From contig JANWJY010000134.1 of NCBI GenBank assembly GCA_025451715.1, forward strand, positions 1 to 37,351: a DNA stretch of 37,351 nucleotides, given 5' to 3'. Position numbers and translations under genes: made by a program. The notes under the pieces were generated by a model. That model ran no database searches and was not told the DNA's origin. It saw only the letters and a list, made by a program, of their open reading frames with translations. Position 1 is the first letter of the stretch; every line of letters starts with the position of its first letter. Below, in pieces: positions 1-9,532 of this stretch. This DNA comes from Fimbriimonadaceae bacterium (GTDB lineage: Bacteria; Armatimonadota; Fimbriimonadia; Fimbriimonadales; Fimbriimonadaceae).

Positions 1-423
1 GTCACGGGCCGCGAGTTCCTGGTCGATGAGACTGCCGGAGCGGGGCCAGCCGCCGCACTCATCGCATTCAGCCCACAAACGGACCTTGTCTTCGTCGTCG
101 CGTGCGACATCCCGTTTTTCAATGCAGAAGTCGTCGGAGAACTAAGGGAGCGGATCGGAGTCCATGATGCAGCAATCCCGCTGCTTGACGCGAAGCCGCA
201 GTACTTCTGCGCGCTGTACTCAAAGTCTGCGTTTGAGAAGTGGCAACATACGCCGCCCCGGGAAAGTGATCGAGGCGAGCCCCATTGGCGGGGAGCTTCG
301 ATGTGCGAACTCATCGCAAAAATTGAAGCCCTCGAGACAGTGCTCGAGACCGACCCAATTCACATCACCGGGGTCAACACGCCCGCCGAGCTCGAAGACC
401 TAACTCGAAGGGTCAGGCCTTGA
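1..423 (+). CDS. mobA: Molybdenum cofactor guanylyltransferase (MobA-like NTP transferase), C-terminal part, truncated at window start
   Basis: Frame 1 is open from base 1 to TGA at 421-423; translation contains ...LVFVVACDIPFFNAEVV... and ...ITGVNTPAELEDLTRR, typical of MobA/IspD-type NTP transferases. Missing from the ORF track because the start is outside the window. Confidence 0.72.
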   Translation, partial: VTGREFLVDETAGAGPAAALIAFSPQTDLVFVVACDIPFFNAEVVGELRERIGVHDAAIPLLDAKPQYFCALYSKSAFEKWQHTPPRESDRGEPHWRGASMCELIAKIEALETVLETDPIHITGVNTPAELEDLTRRVRP

Positions 424-700
424 ACTTGTCGGCCACGCGCCGCGCGCCGTGTTCGACGCCCTCGGCCGCAGACACGACGTGTTCCTTGACGTCGTCGATG
501 GCGTCGTCGTATCGGCTGATCAGGCGTTTGCCCATGTCGGCTGCGCCAAGCTTTGTCCTGCGCACCGCTCTGCCGAACTTCTCTTCGTTCGCGGCGACCA
601 CGAGCACAGTTCCGACCACGCCGATTCCGACACCCAAGAGGAGAGCGGTCAGCGTGCTCATCCCATTCCTGTCTTCGTAATTCTGTAGTTCTCTTGACAT
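413..700 (-). CDS. Small membrane-anchored hypothetical protein (YtxH-like layout); start may be the internal Met (MSTLTALLLGV)
   Basis: 95-aa ORF with an N-terminal TM segment (LTALLLGVGIGVVGTVLVVAA) followed by a charged amphipathic tail; convergent with the mobA end. Confidence 0.55.
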   Translation of the reverse strand: MSRELQNYEDRNGMSTLTALLLGVGIGVVGTVLVVAANEEKFGRAVRRTKLGAADMGKRLISRYDDAIDDVKEHVVSAAEGVEHGARRVADKFKA

Positions 701-786
701 CTTTTCTTCCTTCCCCGCTTCTGGCTACGCCGCGCAATGTTGGGGCGTTCATCGCGGCCCGGGCCCCCTGAATCCATAATAACGCT

Positions 787-1452
787 GTGCCCAAGGCTGT
801 TGTGCTCTTGAGTGGAGGTCTTGACTCCGCGACCTGCCTCGCGATAGCCCGCGAACGCGGGTTCGAGTGTCATTGCCTCAGTTTCCAGTATGGACAAAGG
901 CACGCGTATGAGCTCGATTGCGCGAAGGAGTTAGCAAAAGTGCTGGGTGCAAATGAGTTCCGGGAGGTGGAGGTCGACCTCCGCGCGTTCGGCGGATCAT
1001 CCCTGACTTCCGACATCCCCGTTCCAAAATCTGGTGGGGTGGATGGGATCCCCCTGACATATGTCCCGGCCCGTAACACAGTGTTCCTTTCATACTCGCT
1101 GGCCCTCGCTGAAGTCATCGGTGCGTCGGCGATCTTCATCGGGGTAAATGCGCTCGACTACTCTGGCTACCCCGATTGCCGACCAGAGTACATATCCGCC
1201 TTCCAGGCAATGGCGGACCTTGCTACGCGCGCTGGCATTGAAGGGCGAGGACCGCGCATTGAGACGCCATTGATCGGGATGACCAAGGCGCAGATCATAG
1301 CCGAGGGTCTGCGGCTCGGTGTCGACTACTCGCGGACCTCTTCCTGCTACGACCCTTCGCCGTCCGGCATGCCCTGTGGAGAGTGCGATTCGTGCAGGCT
1401 AAGGGCGAAAGGCTTCACAGAACTGGGCGTTCGGGATCCCCTACTGGTATGA
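787..1452 (+). CDS. queC: 7-cyano-7-deazaguanine synthase QueC
   Basis: N-terminal PP-loop [19 protein letters not shown]-terminal Zn ligands SSCYDP...[14 protein letters not shown]. Confidence 0.95.
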   Translation: MPKAVVLLSGGLDSATCLAIARERGFECHCLSFQYGQRHAYELDCAKELAKVLGANEFREVEVDLRAFGGSSLTSDIPVPKSGGVDGIPLTYVPARNTVFLSYSLALAEVIGASAIFIGVNALDYSGYPDCRPEYISAFQAMADLATRAGIEGRGPRIETPLIGMTKAQIIAEGLRLGVDYSRTSSCYDPSPSGMPCGECDSCRLRAKGFTELGVRDPLLV

Positions 1453-2147
1453 AACTACGGATCGCCGAGGTGTTCGCGAGCGTTCAGGGCGAGGGGCTCT
1501 GGGCCGGCACGCCGTCGGTGTTCGTGCGGGCGAGCGGTTGCAACCTGCGGTGTGTGTGGTGCGACACGCCCTATGCGTCTTGGTCGCCCGAGGGGTCGGT
1601 AATGACGGTCGATGAGATTGCCTCCGAGGTCGATGCTCTGCGCGGATCCGCAACGCACGTCGTGCTCACGGGCGGCGAGCCGATGATGTTCGATGCGATC
1701 GTGCCACTCGCCTCGCGTTTGAAAGCTGACGGTTTCACGATCACGGTCGAGACTGCGGGAACAGTGTATCAAGAACTTCCCTGCGACCTCATGTCCATCA
1801 GTCCGAAGCTGGAAAACTCGTCGCCACCAATTGAGAGCGGATGGCTCGCGAGGCACGAGGGAACGCGAACCAACACGATCGTCCTTTCACGCTTGCTCGA
1901 GAGTTACGACTACCAACTCAAGTTCGTCATCGGCGACGACCCGTCGCGGGATTTGCAGGAGATCGACACGCTCCTTTCGCAGCTTTCACCGGTCGATCCG
2001 TCGCGGACTCTGCTTATGCCGGAAGGGACGGACGTTGAAACGCTACGCAGGCGGATGTCTACCATCGAACCAATCGCAAACGTGCGCGGATGGGGCACGA
2101 GCCCTCGGTTGCACATTGAGATGTTCGGCAACGTGCGGGGCACGTGA
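1449..2147 (+). CDS. queE: 7-carboxy-7-deazaguanine synthase QueE (radical SAM)
   Basis: [43 protein letters not shown] with CX3CX2C; ATGA overlap with queC. Confidence 0.94.
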   Translation: MKLRIAEVFASVQGEGLWAGTPSVFVRASGCNLRCVWCDTPYASWSPEGSVMTVDEIASEVDALRGSATHVVLTGGEPMMFDAIVPLASRLKADGFTITVETAGTVYQELPCDLMSISPKLENSSPPIESGWLARHEGTRTNTIVLSRLLESYDYQLKFVIGDDPSRDLQEIDTLLSQLSPVDPSRTLLMPEGTDVETLRRRMSTIEPIANVRGWGTSPRLHIEMFGNVRGT

Positions 2148-2214
2148 CCTCCACCCCTGCCTCTCCTCCTCCACTCTACGCAAGATGAGGGGGGATGCGG
2201 AGTAACATCCACCC

Positions 2215-3057
2215 ATGCCGTCGCGCGAGTTCGAGCCGGGGATCGAGACCGACTTCAGCAACAAGCTGGACTACAGCAAGTACCTCCGGCTCGATAAGAT
2301 CCTTACCGCGCAGGTTCCACTGAGCGACCCAGAGCACCACGACGAGACGCTCTTCATCATCCAGCACCAGACCAGCGAGCTGTGGATGCTGCTCGCGATC
2401 CACGAACTCAGGGCCGCAATTGGCTGGATCAATAAGGGGCAGCTCGAACCGTGCTTCAAGATCCTCTCGCGCGTCAAACAGATCCAGCGGATGCTTTTCG
2501 AACAGTGGAGCGTTCTCGAGACTCTCACACCAAGTGAGTACATCCAGTTCCGTCACGTGCTCGGCAACGCGAGCGGGTTCCAGTCGTTCCAGTACCGCAC
2601 GATCGAGTTCCTCTTCGGCAACAAGGACCGCGACTCGGTGCAGGTGTTCAAGCACGACCCGGAGGTCCACGCGCAATTGATCAACGACCTCGAAGCACCG
2701 AGCCTGTACGACGAGTTCCTGATCCACCTCGACCGCAAGGGGTTCGCCGTCCCCAAGGACGCGATCGCACGCGATTGGTCAAAGCCGTACGAGCCCCACC
2801 CCGAGCTCGTGCAGGTGTACAAAGCGATCTACGAGCGCCCGCACGACAACTGGGACATCTATGAGATGTGCGAAAAACTGATCGACGTGGACGAAGGGAT
2901 GGCGCTGTGGCGGTTCAGGCACGTCAAGACAGTGGAGCGAATTATTGGGTTCAAAAAGGGCACCGGAGGCAGCAGCGGGGTCTCGTTCCTCAAGCGGATC
3001 GTGGACATGAGGATGTTCCCCGAGCTGTGGGACGTACGCACGGAGATCGAGCGGTGA
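2215..3057 (+). CDS. kynA: Tryptophan 2,3-dioxygenase
   Basis: [35 protein letters not shown] and [30 protein letters not shown] are hallmark TDO motifs. Confidence 0.96.
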   Translation: MPSREFEPGIETDFSNKLDYSKYLRLDKILTAQVPLSDPEHHDETLFIIQHQTSELWMLLAIHELRAAIGWINKGQLEPCFKILSRVKQIQRMLFEQWSVLETLTPSEYIQFRHVLGNASGFQSFQYRTIEFLFGNKDRDSVQVFKHDPEVHAQLINDLEAPSLYDEFLIHLDRKGFAVPKDAIARDWSKPYEPHPELVQVYKAIYERPHDNWDIYEMCEKLIDVDEGMALWRFRHVKTVERIIGFKKGTGGSSGVSFLKRIVDMRMFPELWDVRTEIER

Positions 3058-4268
3058 ACATCCCGGATGGGCCGTTGACGCCTGAGTTCGTCGAAGACCA
3101 TATCGCACCACTGTTCTCGCTGGCGCTCAAGGCCGAGAAGCTGCGCGGGGAGACTTACCTCGCCAACCACTCGCTGGGGCGACCGCTGGACCAGATGTGT
3201 GCGGACGTGCACTCCGCGCTCGAACTTTGGTACGCGCGGATGGACCACTCTTGGTACGACGACGACGGGTGGCTTGCTGAAGTGAACCTATGGCGGTCTA
3301 ACACAGCGCGACTGATCGGACTTCCCTCTTACGACTGCATCGTTCCGAAGGTGAGCGCGGGCCAAGGGTTGCGCGCTGTGCTCAATGCGCTTGTCGGCAC
3401 GAAGCCGATCAACATCGTCGCGACGACCGGCGAGTTCGACTCGATCGACTTCATCCTCAAGACTTACGCGGCAAAGGGCGTCGCAAACGTCACGTGGGTC
3501 GCCCCGTCGAAGAGCGACCAGGGCGTGCCGCTGTACGACGCGAAGGACATCGTGCAGGCGATCAACAAGGACACGGACCTCGTGGTGTTCTCCCGCGTGT
3601 TCTACATGACCGCGCAGATCCTAGACGGCTATTGCGACATCATTGCCGCGGCGCATGCAAACGGCGCACTAGTTGTGTGCGACCTCTTCCACGCGGCCGG
3701 TGTGATCCCCGTCGACATGGTCTCAGAGGGTTACGACTTCGCGATCGGCGGTTCGTACAAGTATTTGCGCGGCGGCCCGGGCGCGTGCTGGCTTGCGATC
3801 CACCCCTCCACGTTTGCAAAGGGGCTCAGATCGCTCGACACCGGCTGGTTCGCAAAGGCGGACACTTTCGGCTTCGAGCGGCCGGACGAGCCGCGGTTTA
3901 AGGAGCGCGGCGACGGATGGCTCGAAGCGACCCCGTCGATCTTGACCCCGTACCAGGCCAAGTCCGGGTTGGAGTTCGCGCTCGAGGTCGGGGTGGACAG
4001 GCTGAGGCCGTTCAGCCTGGAAAGGCTCGCCAGGTTGCGCGAAGTGTTCAAGTCACGAGGCATAGACATGCACACACCTGAACAACCGGATGGCCACGGC
4101 GGGTTCGCGCTGATGCCCCACAAATACGCCACGGGGCTCTGGAAGAGCCTCACAGAAAACGGGGTGAACGTCGACGCCCGGCTCGGCTTCGTGCGCTTTG
4201 GCCCGGACCTGTTGAACACCGACGAGGACTTCGATCGGGCCGCGTGCGTCGTAAAATCGCTGCTGTGA
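3054..4268 (+). CDS. kynU: Kynureninase
   Basis: GTG start overlapping the TDO stop (GTGA); PLP-fold with YANHSLG-type N-terminus ([14 protein letters not shown]), [34 protein letters not shown]. Confidence 0.95.
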   Translation: MNIPDGPLTPEFVEDHIAPLFSLALKAEKLRGETYLANHSLGRPLDQMCADVHSALELWYARMDHSWYDDDGWLAEVNLWRSNTARLIGLPSYDCIVPKVSAGQGLRAVLNALVGTKPINIVATTGEFDSIDFILKTYAAKGVANVTWVAPSKSDQGVPLYDAKDIVQAINKDTDLVVFSRVFYMTAQILDGYCDIIAAAHANGALVVCDLFHAAGVIPVDMVSEGYDFAIGGSYKYLRGGPGACWLAIHPSTFAKGLRSLDTGWFAKADTFGFERPDEPRFKERGDGWLEATPSILTPYQAKSGLEFALEVGVDRLRPFSLERLARLREVFKSRGIDMHTPEQPDGHGGFALMPHKYATGLWKSLTENGVNVDARLGFVRFGPDLLNTDEDFDRAACVVKSLL

Positions 4269-4804
4269 CCTGCGATCCGGCAAAGTGGCTCGAAGAGCAC
4301 GGCGACGTGCTGTACCGTTTCGCGCTCTCGCGCCTGCGCGACCGCACTCTCGCAGAGGACGTCGTGCAGGAGACGCTGCTCGGCGCGTTGAAGAACGCAA
4401 AGGACTTCGAGGGCCGCGCAGAAGTGCGCACGTGGCTGATCGGAATCCTCAGGAACAAGATTGCAGACCAACTTCGCCGTACTGGCCGCATACGAGAAGA
4501 TTCGACTGAACGTATCTTCGACGACAGAGGCGCGTGGGCTGCTGCACCTGGCGATTGGCATGACCCAGAGAGCCAGTTGAGCAGCAAGGAGTTCCAGCAG
4601 ACGTTTAGTGACTGCATGGAGAAACTGCCAGAACCGCTCGCCGAGGCGTTCATCCTGCGTGAAGTCGAGGAGACGGACTACGAAGAGGTGTGTGACGCGC
4701 TGGAGATTTCTGCGACTAACCTATCGACCCGCCTTTACCGCGCCCGGCTGCTCTTGCGAAAGTGCCTGGAGCAGAACTGGTTCGGCGAGGGAGTCAAGCG
4801 ATGA
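4265..4804 (+). CDS. ECF-type RNA polymerase sigma factor
   Basis: GTG start overlapping the kynU stop (GTGA); LYRFALSRLRDRTLAEDVVQETLLGALK (region 2), LSTRLYRARLLLRKCLEQNWF (region 4). Confidence 0.88.
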   Translation: MTCDPAKWLEEHGDVLYRFALSRLRDRTLAEDVVQETLLGALKNAKDFEGRAEVRTWLIGILRNKIADQLRRTGRIREDSTERIFDDRGAWAAAPGDWHDPESQLSSKEFQQTFSDCMEKLPEPLAEAFILREVEETDYEEVCDALEISATNLSTRLYRARLLLRKCLEQNWFGEGVKR

Positions 4805-5055
4805 ACGCTGTGTGGAAGATACTGACACTGCCGTGCGAAGAGGCATCTCGGATCATGTCCGACGGCATGGACCGAGCGCTGACAAATGTCGAGCGAATCG
4901 CGCTCCGTGCACACCTCATCTCGTGCAGATCGTGCAAGAGATTTAGGAAGCAGCTCTTCGTGATCGAGGCGGCGGCCAAGGCGGCTGCTGACGAGAAGAT
5001 GCCGGAAGATAGTCGAGAAAGAATCCGCGCGAACATCGACGATGAACGCAGCTAG
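4801..5055 (+). CDS. Zinc-finger anti-sigma factor (ZAS-like)
   Basis: ATGA overlap with the sigma factor; HLISCRSC = HX3CX2C motif in an ~84-aa protein. Confidence 0.75.
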   Translation: MNAVWKILTLPCEEASRIMSDGMDRALTNVERIALRAHLISCRSCKRFRKQLFVIEAAAKAAADEKMPEDSRERIRANIDDERS

Positions 5056-5615
5056 GGCTCGACGTCCTCGCTGCCACGCATCATTGCTTCGAACGCAACG
5101 ACCGCTGCCGCGACGTGTACGTTCAGTGAACGGCCCTTGCCGTACATCGGGATAGCCACAACCTCGTCGCACGTTTTAAGGAGCCCTGGCGTTACTCCCC
5201 CGCCTTCGCTACCTAGAACTAGGCAGCACCGGGGGCCATATTCGCACTTCATGTAGTGAGTTGCGCCCTCAGCGACCTCGACGGCAACCAAGCGATGTCC
5301 TTCGGACCGCAACACCTCGACAGCCTCGCCCCACTTTGCGAACTGCCGCCATGTAACGCGGCGATGGAACCCCAGAGACGTCACGCCGATGCGCGGGGCG
5401 GGCGGAACGGGCGTGCGTCCCACCATGACGAGCTCCGAAGCCCCACACGCAGCAGCAACGCGGAACAGGCCACCGACGTTGTAGCCGTCGTCCCAGTCCT
5501 GCAGTAGGAACACAAGCGAGCGCTGTTGGGGAAAAGCCTCCTCGAACATCGCGCGGCGCTTACGCAGCGCCGTCTTCTTCCTGATCTGCCCAGCCACCAG
5601 GCGCGAGTATGCCAT
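5052..5615 (-). CDS. TrmH/SpoU-family RNA 2'-O-methyltransferase
   Basis: NVGGLFRVAAACGASELVMVGRTP, LVLGSEGGGVTPGLL, IPMYGKGRSLNVHVAAAVVAFE (SPOUT motifs 1-3). Confidence 0.9.
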   Translation of the reverse strand: MAYSRLVAGQIRKKTALRKRRAMFEEAFPQQRSLVFLLQDWDDGYNVGGLFRVAAACGASELVMVGRTPVPPAPRIGVTSLGFHRRVTWRQFAKWGEAVEVLRSEGHRLVAVEVAEGATHYMKCEYGPRCCLVLGSEGGGVTPGLLKTCDEVVAIPMYGKGRSLNVHVAAAVVAFEAMMRGSEDVEP

Positions 5616-5668
5616 GCTCTGAACCCGGCAATTCCAGCAGGGGCTGGCCGTGTAGAATTGCCAGTATC

Positions 5669-7687
5669 ATGCTCCTCGCTGGGTTAGTTCTCATGACGCT
5701 TGGGATGACGACGACACCGACCGAAACACTCCTACCGCAGGACTCGCGCATGGACTGGTGGCGCGAGGCCCGTTTCGGGATGTTCATCCACTGGGGACTG
5801 TACGCGGTTCCTGGCGGCGAGTGGGGCACGGGCACCGACCACGGCGAGTGGATCATGACGACCGCGCAGATCCCCGTGCCGGAGTACGAGAAGTTCAAAG
5901 ACCAGTTCAACCCGGTCAAGTTCAACGCCGACGAGTGGGTGAAGATGGCGAAGGACGCGGGGATGAAGTACGTCGTCATCACGACGAAGCACCACGACGG
6001 GTTCGCGCTCTTCGACAGCAAAGTGAGCGACTACGACGTGATGGCCTCTCCGTTCAAGCGCGACATTATGAAAGAGATGGCAGAGGCGTGCCGCAAGCAT
6101 GGGTTGAAGATGTGCTGGTACCACTCGATCATGGACTGGCACCACGCTGACTATCTTCCGCGCCGCGACTGGGAGTCGCGCAGCGCTGAGGGCGCTTCGA
6201 TGGACCGGTACGTCGAGTACCTGCGCGCCCAGGTGACTGAGCTCTTGACCAACTACGGCGACGTGGCGGTGATGTGGTTCGACGGCGAGTGGGAATCGAC
6301 TTGGAACTCTAAGTACGGCGACGCCCTGTACGAGCTGTGTCGAAAGCTGCAGCCGAACGTGGTCGTCAACAACCGCGTGACCGTCGGCCGCGACGGAATC
6401 GAGGACGCGACAAAGCAGAAGACCGGAGACTACGGCACGCCCGAGCAGTACATCCCGCCCGAGGGCATCCCCGGCCTTGACTGGGAGGTGTGCATGACGA
6501 TGGGCCGGCACTGGGGATACAACAAGCGCGACACGTTCAAGACCCCGCGCGAGCTCGTGCGCAACCTGATCGACATCGCAAGCAAAGGCGGCAACTATCT
6601 GTTGAACGTCGGCCCCCGGCCCGATGGGACCTTCCCGCAGGAATCCATCGACATCCTCAAGAACTATGGTCGATGGATGTCGAAGTTCGGCGAGTCGATC
6701 TATGGCACCGTCGCGTCGCCGCTCGGCGCGATCCCCTGGGGCAGGTGCACGGCGAAGGAGGTAGGCGGCAAGTGGCGTCTCTACTTGCACGTCTTCGAGT
6801 GGCCGACTGACGGCCGGCTGCGCGTGCCGCTCGTGGGCAACGAGCTGTCGAGTGCGTGGATGCTCGAGGGCGGCTCGCGCCTGCGTTCGCGCAAGGTCGG
6901 GAGCGACATCGTGATCGACGTGATCGACGTTCCGCGCGCGTTGAAGGACGACGACGCGACGGTCGTGGTGCTGGAGCTGCCGACAAAGCCGATCGTCTAC
7001 AAGGCTCCTCGGATCATGGCTGAGACCGACGTTTTCGTCGAGTCAGTGTCTATCTCCGTGGGCGAGGTTTCCGAAGGGCTCGATGTGAAGTACACCGTGG
7101 ACGGCTCCGACCCGATTGCTTCGTCCGAAACGTACATCGAACCGGTAACGATGAAGGCGACGGGCGTCTTCAGAGCACGTGCCTTTCACAACGGCAGACC
7201 GGTGAGCGACGTCTCCGAGAGGAGGTTCGTACTCGTAGAGCCGCTCCCCGCCCAGAAGGCTGGAAAGCGCAAGGGGCTCTCGCGCAGCGTCTTCCAGGGC
7301 GACTGGAACAAGCTGCCCGATTTTGGAGCGCTGACGCCCTCGGGGACTGGCGTCACGGAAAAGGTCCAGCTCGGAGTCGAGCCGTTTACCGAGTACACGG
7401 GCCTGCGCATCGAGGGAACGATTTCCGTCGAGGCGACCGACGTCTACCGTTTCAACCTCGGTTCTGACGACGGCGCGCGCCTGTGGATCGACGGTGAGCT
7501 TGTCGTGGACCACGACGGCCTGCACTCGGCGAGCGGCAAGACCGGGGCGATTGCGCTTGTGAAGGGCGCGCACACAGTCCGTGTGGACTACTTCAACAAG
7601 ACCGGCGGTGCCGCGCTCTCGCTTTCAATGGCGGGCTCGGGCAAGGAGTTTGTCGAGGTCCTCGCGACCGCGTTTCGGCACGGGTGA
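5669..7687 (+). CDS. Secreted alpha-L-fucosidase (GH29) with C-terminal chitobiase-like and PA14-like modules
   Basis: WWREARFGMFIHWGLYAVPGGEW, YVVITTKHHDGFALFDSK, VAVMWFDGEW; signal-like N-terminus MLLAGLVLMTLGM; C-terminal ..GDWNKLPDF...DVYRFNLGSDDGARLWIDGELVVDHDGLHS. Confidence 0.92.
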   Translation: MLLAGLVLMTLGMTTTPTETLLPQDSRMDWWREARFGMFIHWGLYAVPGGEWGTGTDHGEWIMTTAQIPVPEYEKFKDQFNPVKFNADEWVKMAKDAGMKYVVITTKHHDGFALFDSKVSDYDVMASPFKRDIMKEMAEACRKHGLKMCWYHSIMDWHHADYLPRRDWESRSAEGASMDRYVEYLRAQVTELLTNYGDVAVMWFDGEWESTWNSKYGDALYELCRKLQPNVVVNNRVTVGRDGIEDATKQKTGDYGTPEQYIPPEGIPGLDWEVCMTMGRHWGYNKRDTFKTPRELVRNLIDIASKGGNYLLNVGPRPDGTFPQESIDILKNYGRWMSKFGESIYGTVASPLGAIPWGRCTAKEVGGKWRLYLHVFEWPTDGRLRVPLVGNELSSAWMLEGGSRLRSRKVGSDIVIDVIDVPRALKDDDATVVVLELPTKPIVYKAPRIMAETDVFVESVSISVGEVSEGLDVKYTVDGSDPIASSETYIEPVTMKATGVFRARAFHNGRPVSDVSERRFVLVEPLPAQKAGKRKGLSRSVFQGDWNKLPDFGALTPSGTGVTEKVQLGVEPFTEYTGLRIEGTISVEATDVYRFNLGSDDGARLWIDGELVVDHDGLHSASGKTGAIALVKGAHTVRVDYFNKTGGAALSLSMAGSGKEFVEVLATAFRHG

Positions 7688-7690
7688 GTT

Positions 7691-8026
7691 GTGCCTCAGT
7701 ATCTTCGTACCGATCTGAGAGTCTTCGTCGCCAAGTTTCCGGGCGTTTCGCTAGCGATCAATGTCTGTGCGCTTCCTGCGCTCTTCGTCTGGCTATGGGT
7801 GTCACTGGTCCAGCAGATTCCGAGAGCGCTCGTTGTCGTCGCAATGATCGTGATCCTCGCGATTTGGGCGATCGTCGCAATGATCACGTGGAGGACTTTC
7901 GACAGGTTCAGGCCCCTTACCTACGCCCTTGACCTCGTGTTCCCATTCTCCTACTTTGTCGCTCTCTGGCTCTTGTGGCAGGTGGTTCGAAGTAAGCACA
8001 CGATAGACTTGTCAGATCGACCTTGA
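7691..8026 (+). CDS. Small integral membrane protein, unknown function
   Basis: 111 aa, ~3 hydrophobic segments, GTG start just after the fucosidase stop. Confidence 0.65.
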   Translation: MPQYLRTDLRVFVAKFPGVSLAINVCALPALFVWLWVSLVQQIPRALVVVAMIVILAIWAIVAMITWRTFDRFRPLTYALDLVFPFSYFVALWLLWQVVRSKHTIDLSDRP

Positions 8027-8041
8027 CTCCATAATCGAGGC

Positions 8042-9532
8042 ATGGCAACGATGAGGGTTCGCGGCCTGTGGTGCGGGGCGGGCGACGCGGGGATGACGAA
8101 GGAGTCCGTCGATGCGTTCGTCGAACGCGTCGCGGACGCGGGGTTCAACCTCATCCTCCCGAACCTCAAGCAGGGCCATGGGCGCGTGTGCTGGCCCAGC
8201 AAACTGTTCCCTTCGCAAATCGCTGACGGCTATCAGGACTTCGACCTCCCACGCCACTTGATCGATGCATGCACGCGCCACAAGGTCGAGCTGCACGCGT
8301 GGTTCATCGACTTCATGGAGGGCGTGCAGCACCCGAATCCCAAGTGGGCGATGCTCGACAAGAACGGGAACCCCACGGACAGCGAGATGCTGCGCGGAAA
8401 GCGATTCAACGCGCGATGGATGTGCCCCGCGCGGAGGCCCGGCTACACCGACCAGTGGCTCGTGCCGCTGTACCGCGAGTTTGCGGAGATGTACGAGTTT
8501 GACGCGGTGCACCACGACTACGTGCGCTATCCAGGCGACCTTGCGCCCGACCAGTACTGCTTCTGCGATTATTGCCTCGAACATCTTCCGCTGTGGGCAG
8601 GCTATGTCACGCGCTCAATGCCAGAGAGGGCTTTCAACCACCCGACGTACGACCGCGAGTACCTCGAGTCGCACTGGGAGCCATCGCCGCGCGTGCTGCC
8701 AAGTGATTGGGCTTCATTGTCGAGAAGCGAGAAGTCGCGGTTCCTGTTGGAAGAAGGGTTTTTCGAGGGCGGGCGTAAGGACCTCGACCACTTTTTCTAC
8801 GAGTACCGCACGCATTGGATCACGGAGTTCAACCGCGAGTGTGCGAACGCGGTGCGACAAGCGCGCCCTGGGATGAAGATCTCGTCTGCGATTTTCAAGA
8901 ACCCGATCCAGAGCGGACGGTTCATCGGGCAGGACTGGCGACGGCACGCGCCGTACGTCGACGTCGCAATGCCCATGGACTATCGCGACCACTTTCCCGG
9001 ATCGTTCGACGACTACCTCGTCCTTCTTGCCGAGCCGATTGAAGATCAGAAGGTGTGGGCCCGCGACTTCCGCGAGTACTACCCCGGCGCGGCGATCAAC
9101 TTCATGTTCTGGGAGGAGGAAATCCCATTGAAGGCGCTCGCCCTGGCCGCGGAGTTCGGTGACCGGACCAACGCGGTCGTGTTCTTCGGGCAGATCGCTG
9201 CGCGCCTCGCGCACGAGGATCGCGAGTTGCACGACGAGATTGCAAAGTGGGTCGGGTTTGGCGGTGCGGGCGACCTGCGCGATGCGCAACGGTACGTTTC
9301 TCACAAGCGAGAGCAGTTCTTCAGCGTCCCCTCGGGCGGCTCAGCGCCTGCGTTCGCGACAAGGCTCCGCGTGTTCGCGGACAACCCACCAAAGTCCTAC
9401 TGGCCTAAGGAGAAGCTGGAAAGGTTGGTCGGGACGGTCGAGAGAACTGGCGTCGACGGGCTCATTTTGTTTTGTGAGGGCCACTTGCACCAATACGGAC
9501 TGTGGGAGACGGCACGGGCGCTGTTCGTTTAG
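8042..9532 (+). CDS. Glycosyl hydrolase-like GHL10/DUF187-type (TIM-barrel) protein
   Basis: VRGLWCGAGDAGMTKESVDAFVERVADAGFNLILPNL, ACTRHKVELHAWF, DAVHHDYVRYPGD, ISSAIFKNP pattern of GHL10 proteins. Confidence 0.75.
   Translation: MATMRVRGLWCGAGDAGMTKESVDAFVERVADAGFNLILPNLKQGHGRVCWPSKLFPSQIADGYQDFDLPRHLIDACTRHKVELHAWFIDFMEGVQHPNPKWAMLDKNGNPTDSEMLRGKRFNARWMCPARRPGYTDQWLVPLYREFAEMYEFDAVHHDYVRYPGDLAPDQYCFCDYCLEHLPLWAGYVTRSMPERAFNHPTYDREYLESHWEPSPRVLPSDWASLSRSEKSRFLLEEGFFEGGRKDLDHFFYEYRTHWITEFNRECANAVRQARPGMKISSAIFKNPIQSGRFIGQDWRRHAPYVDVAMPMDYRDHFPGSFDDYLVLLAEPIEDQKVWARDFREYYPGAAINFMFWEEEIPLKALALAAEFGDRTNAVVFFGQIAARLAHEDRELHDEIAKWVGFGGAGDLRDAQRYVSHKREQFFSVPSGGSAPAFATRLRVFADNPPKSYWPKEKLERLVGTVERTGVDGLILFCEGHLHQYGLWETARALFV

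Noticed and set aside
5732-6790. Long antisense ORFs such as 5732-6790 (352 aa) and 34966-35820 (284 aa)
   Set aside because: GC-rich codon bias keeps the antisense frame open opposite strong fucosidase and hisD genes; Arg/His/Val-rich translations without domains.
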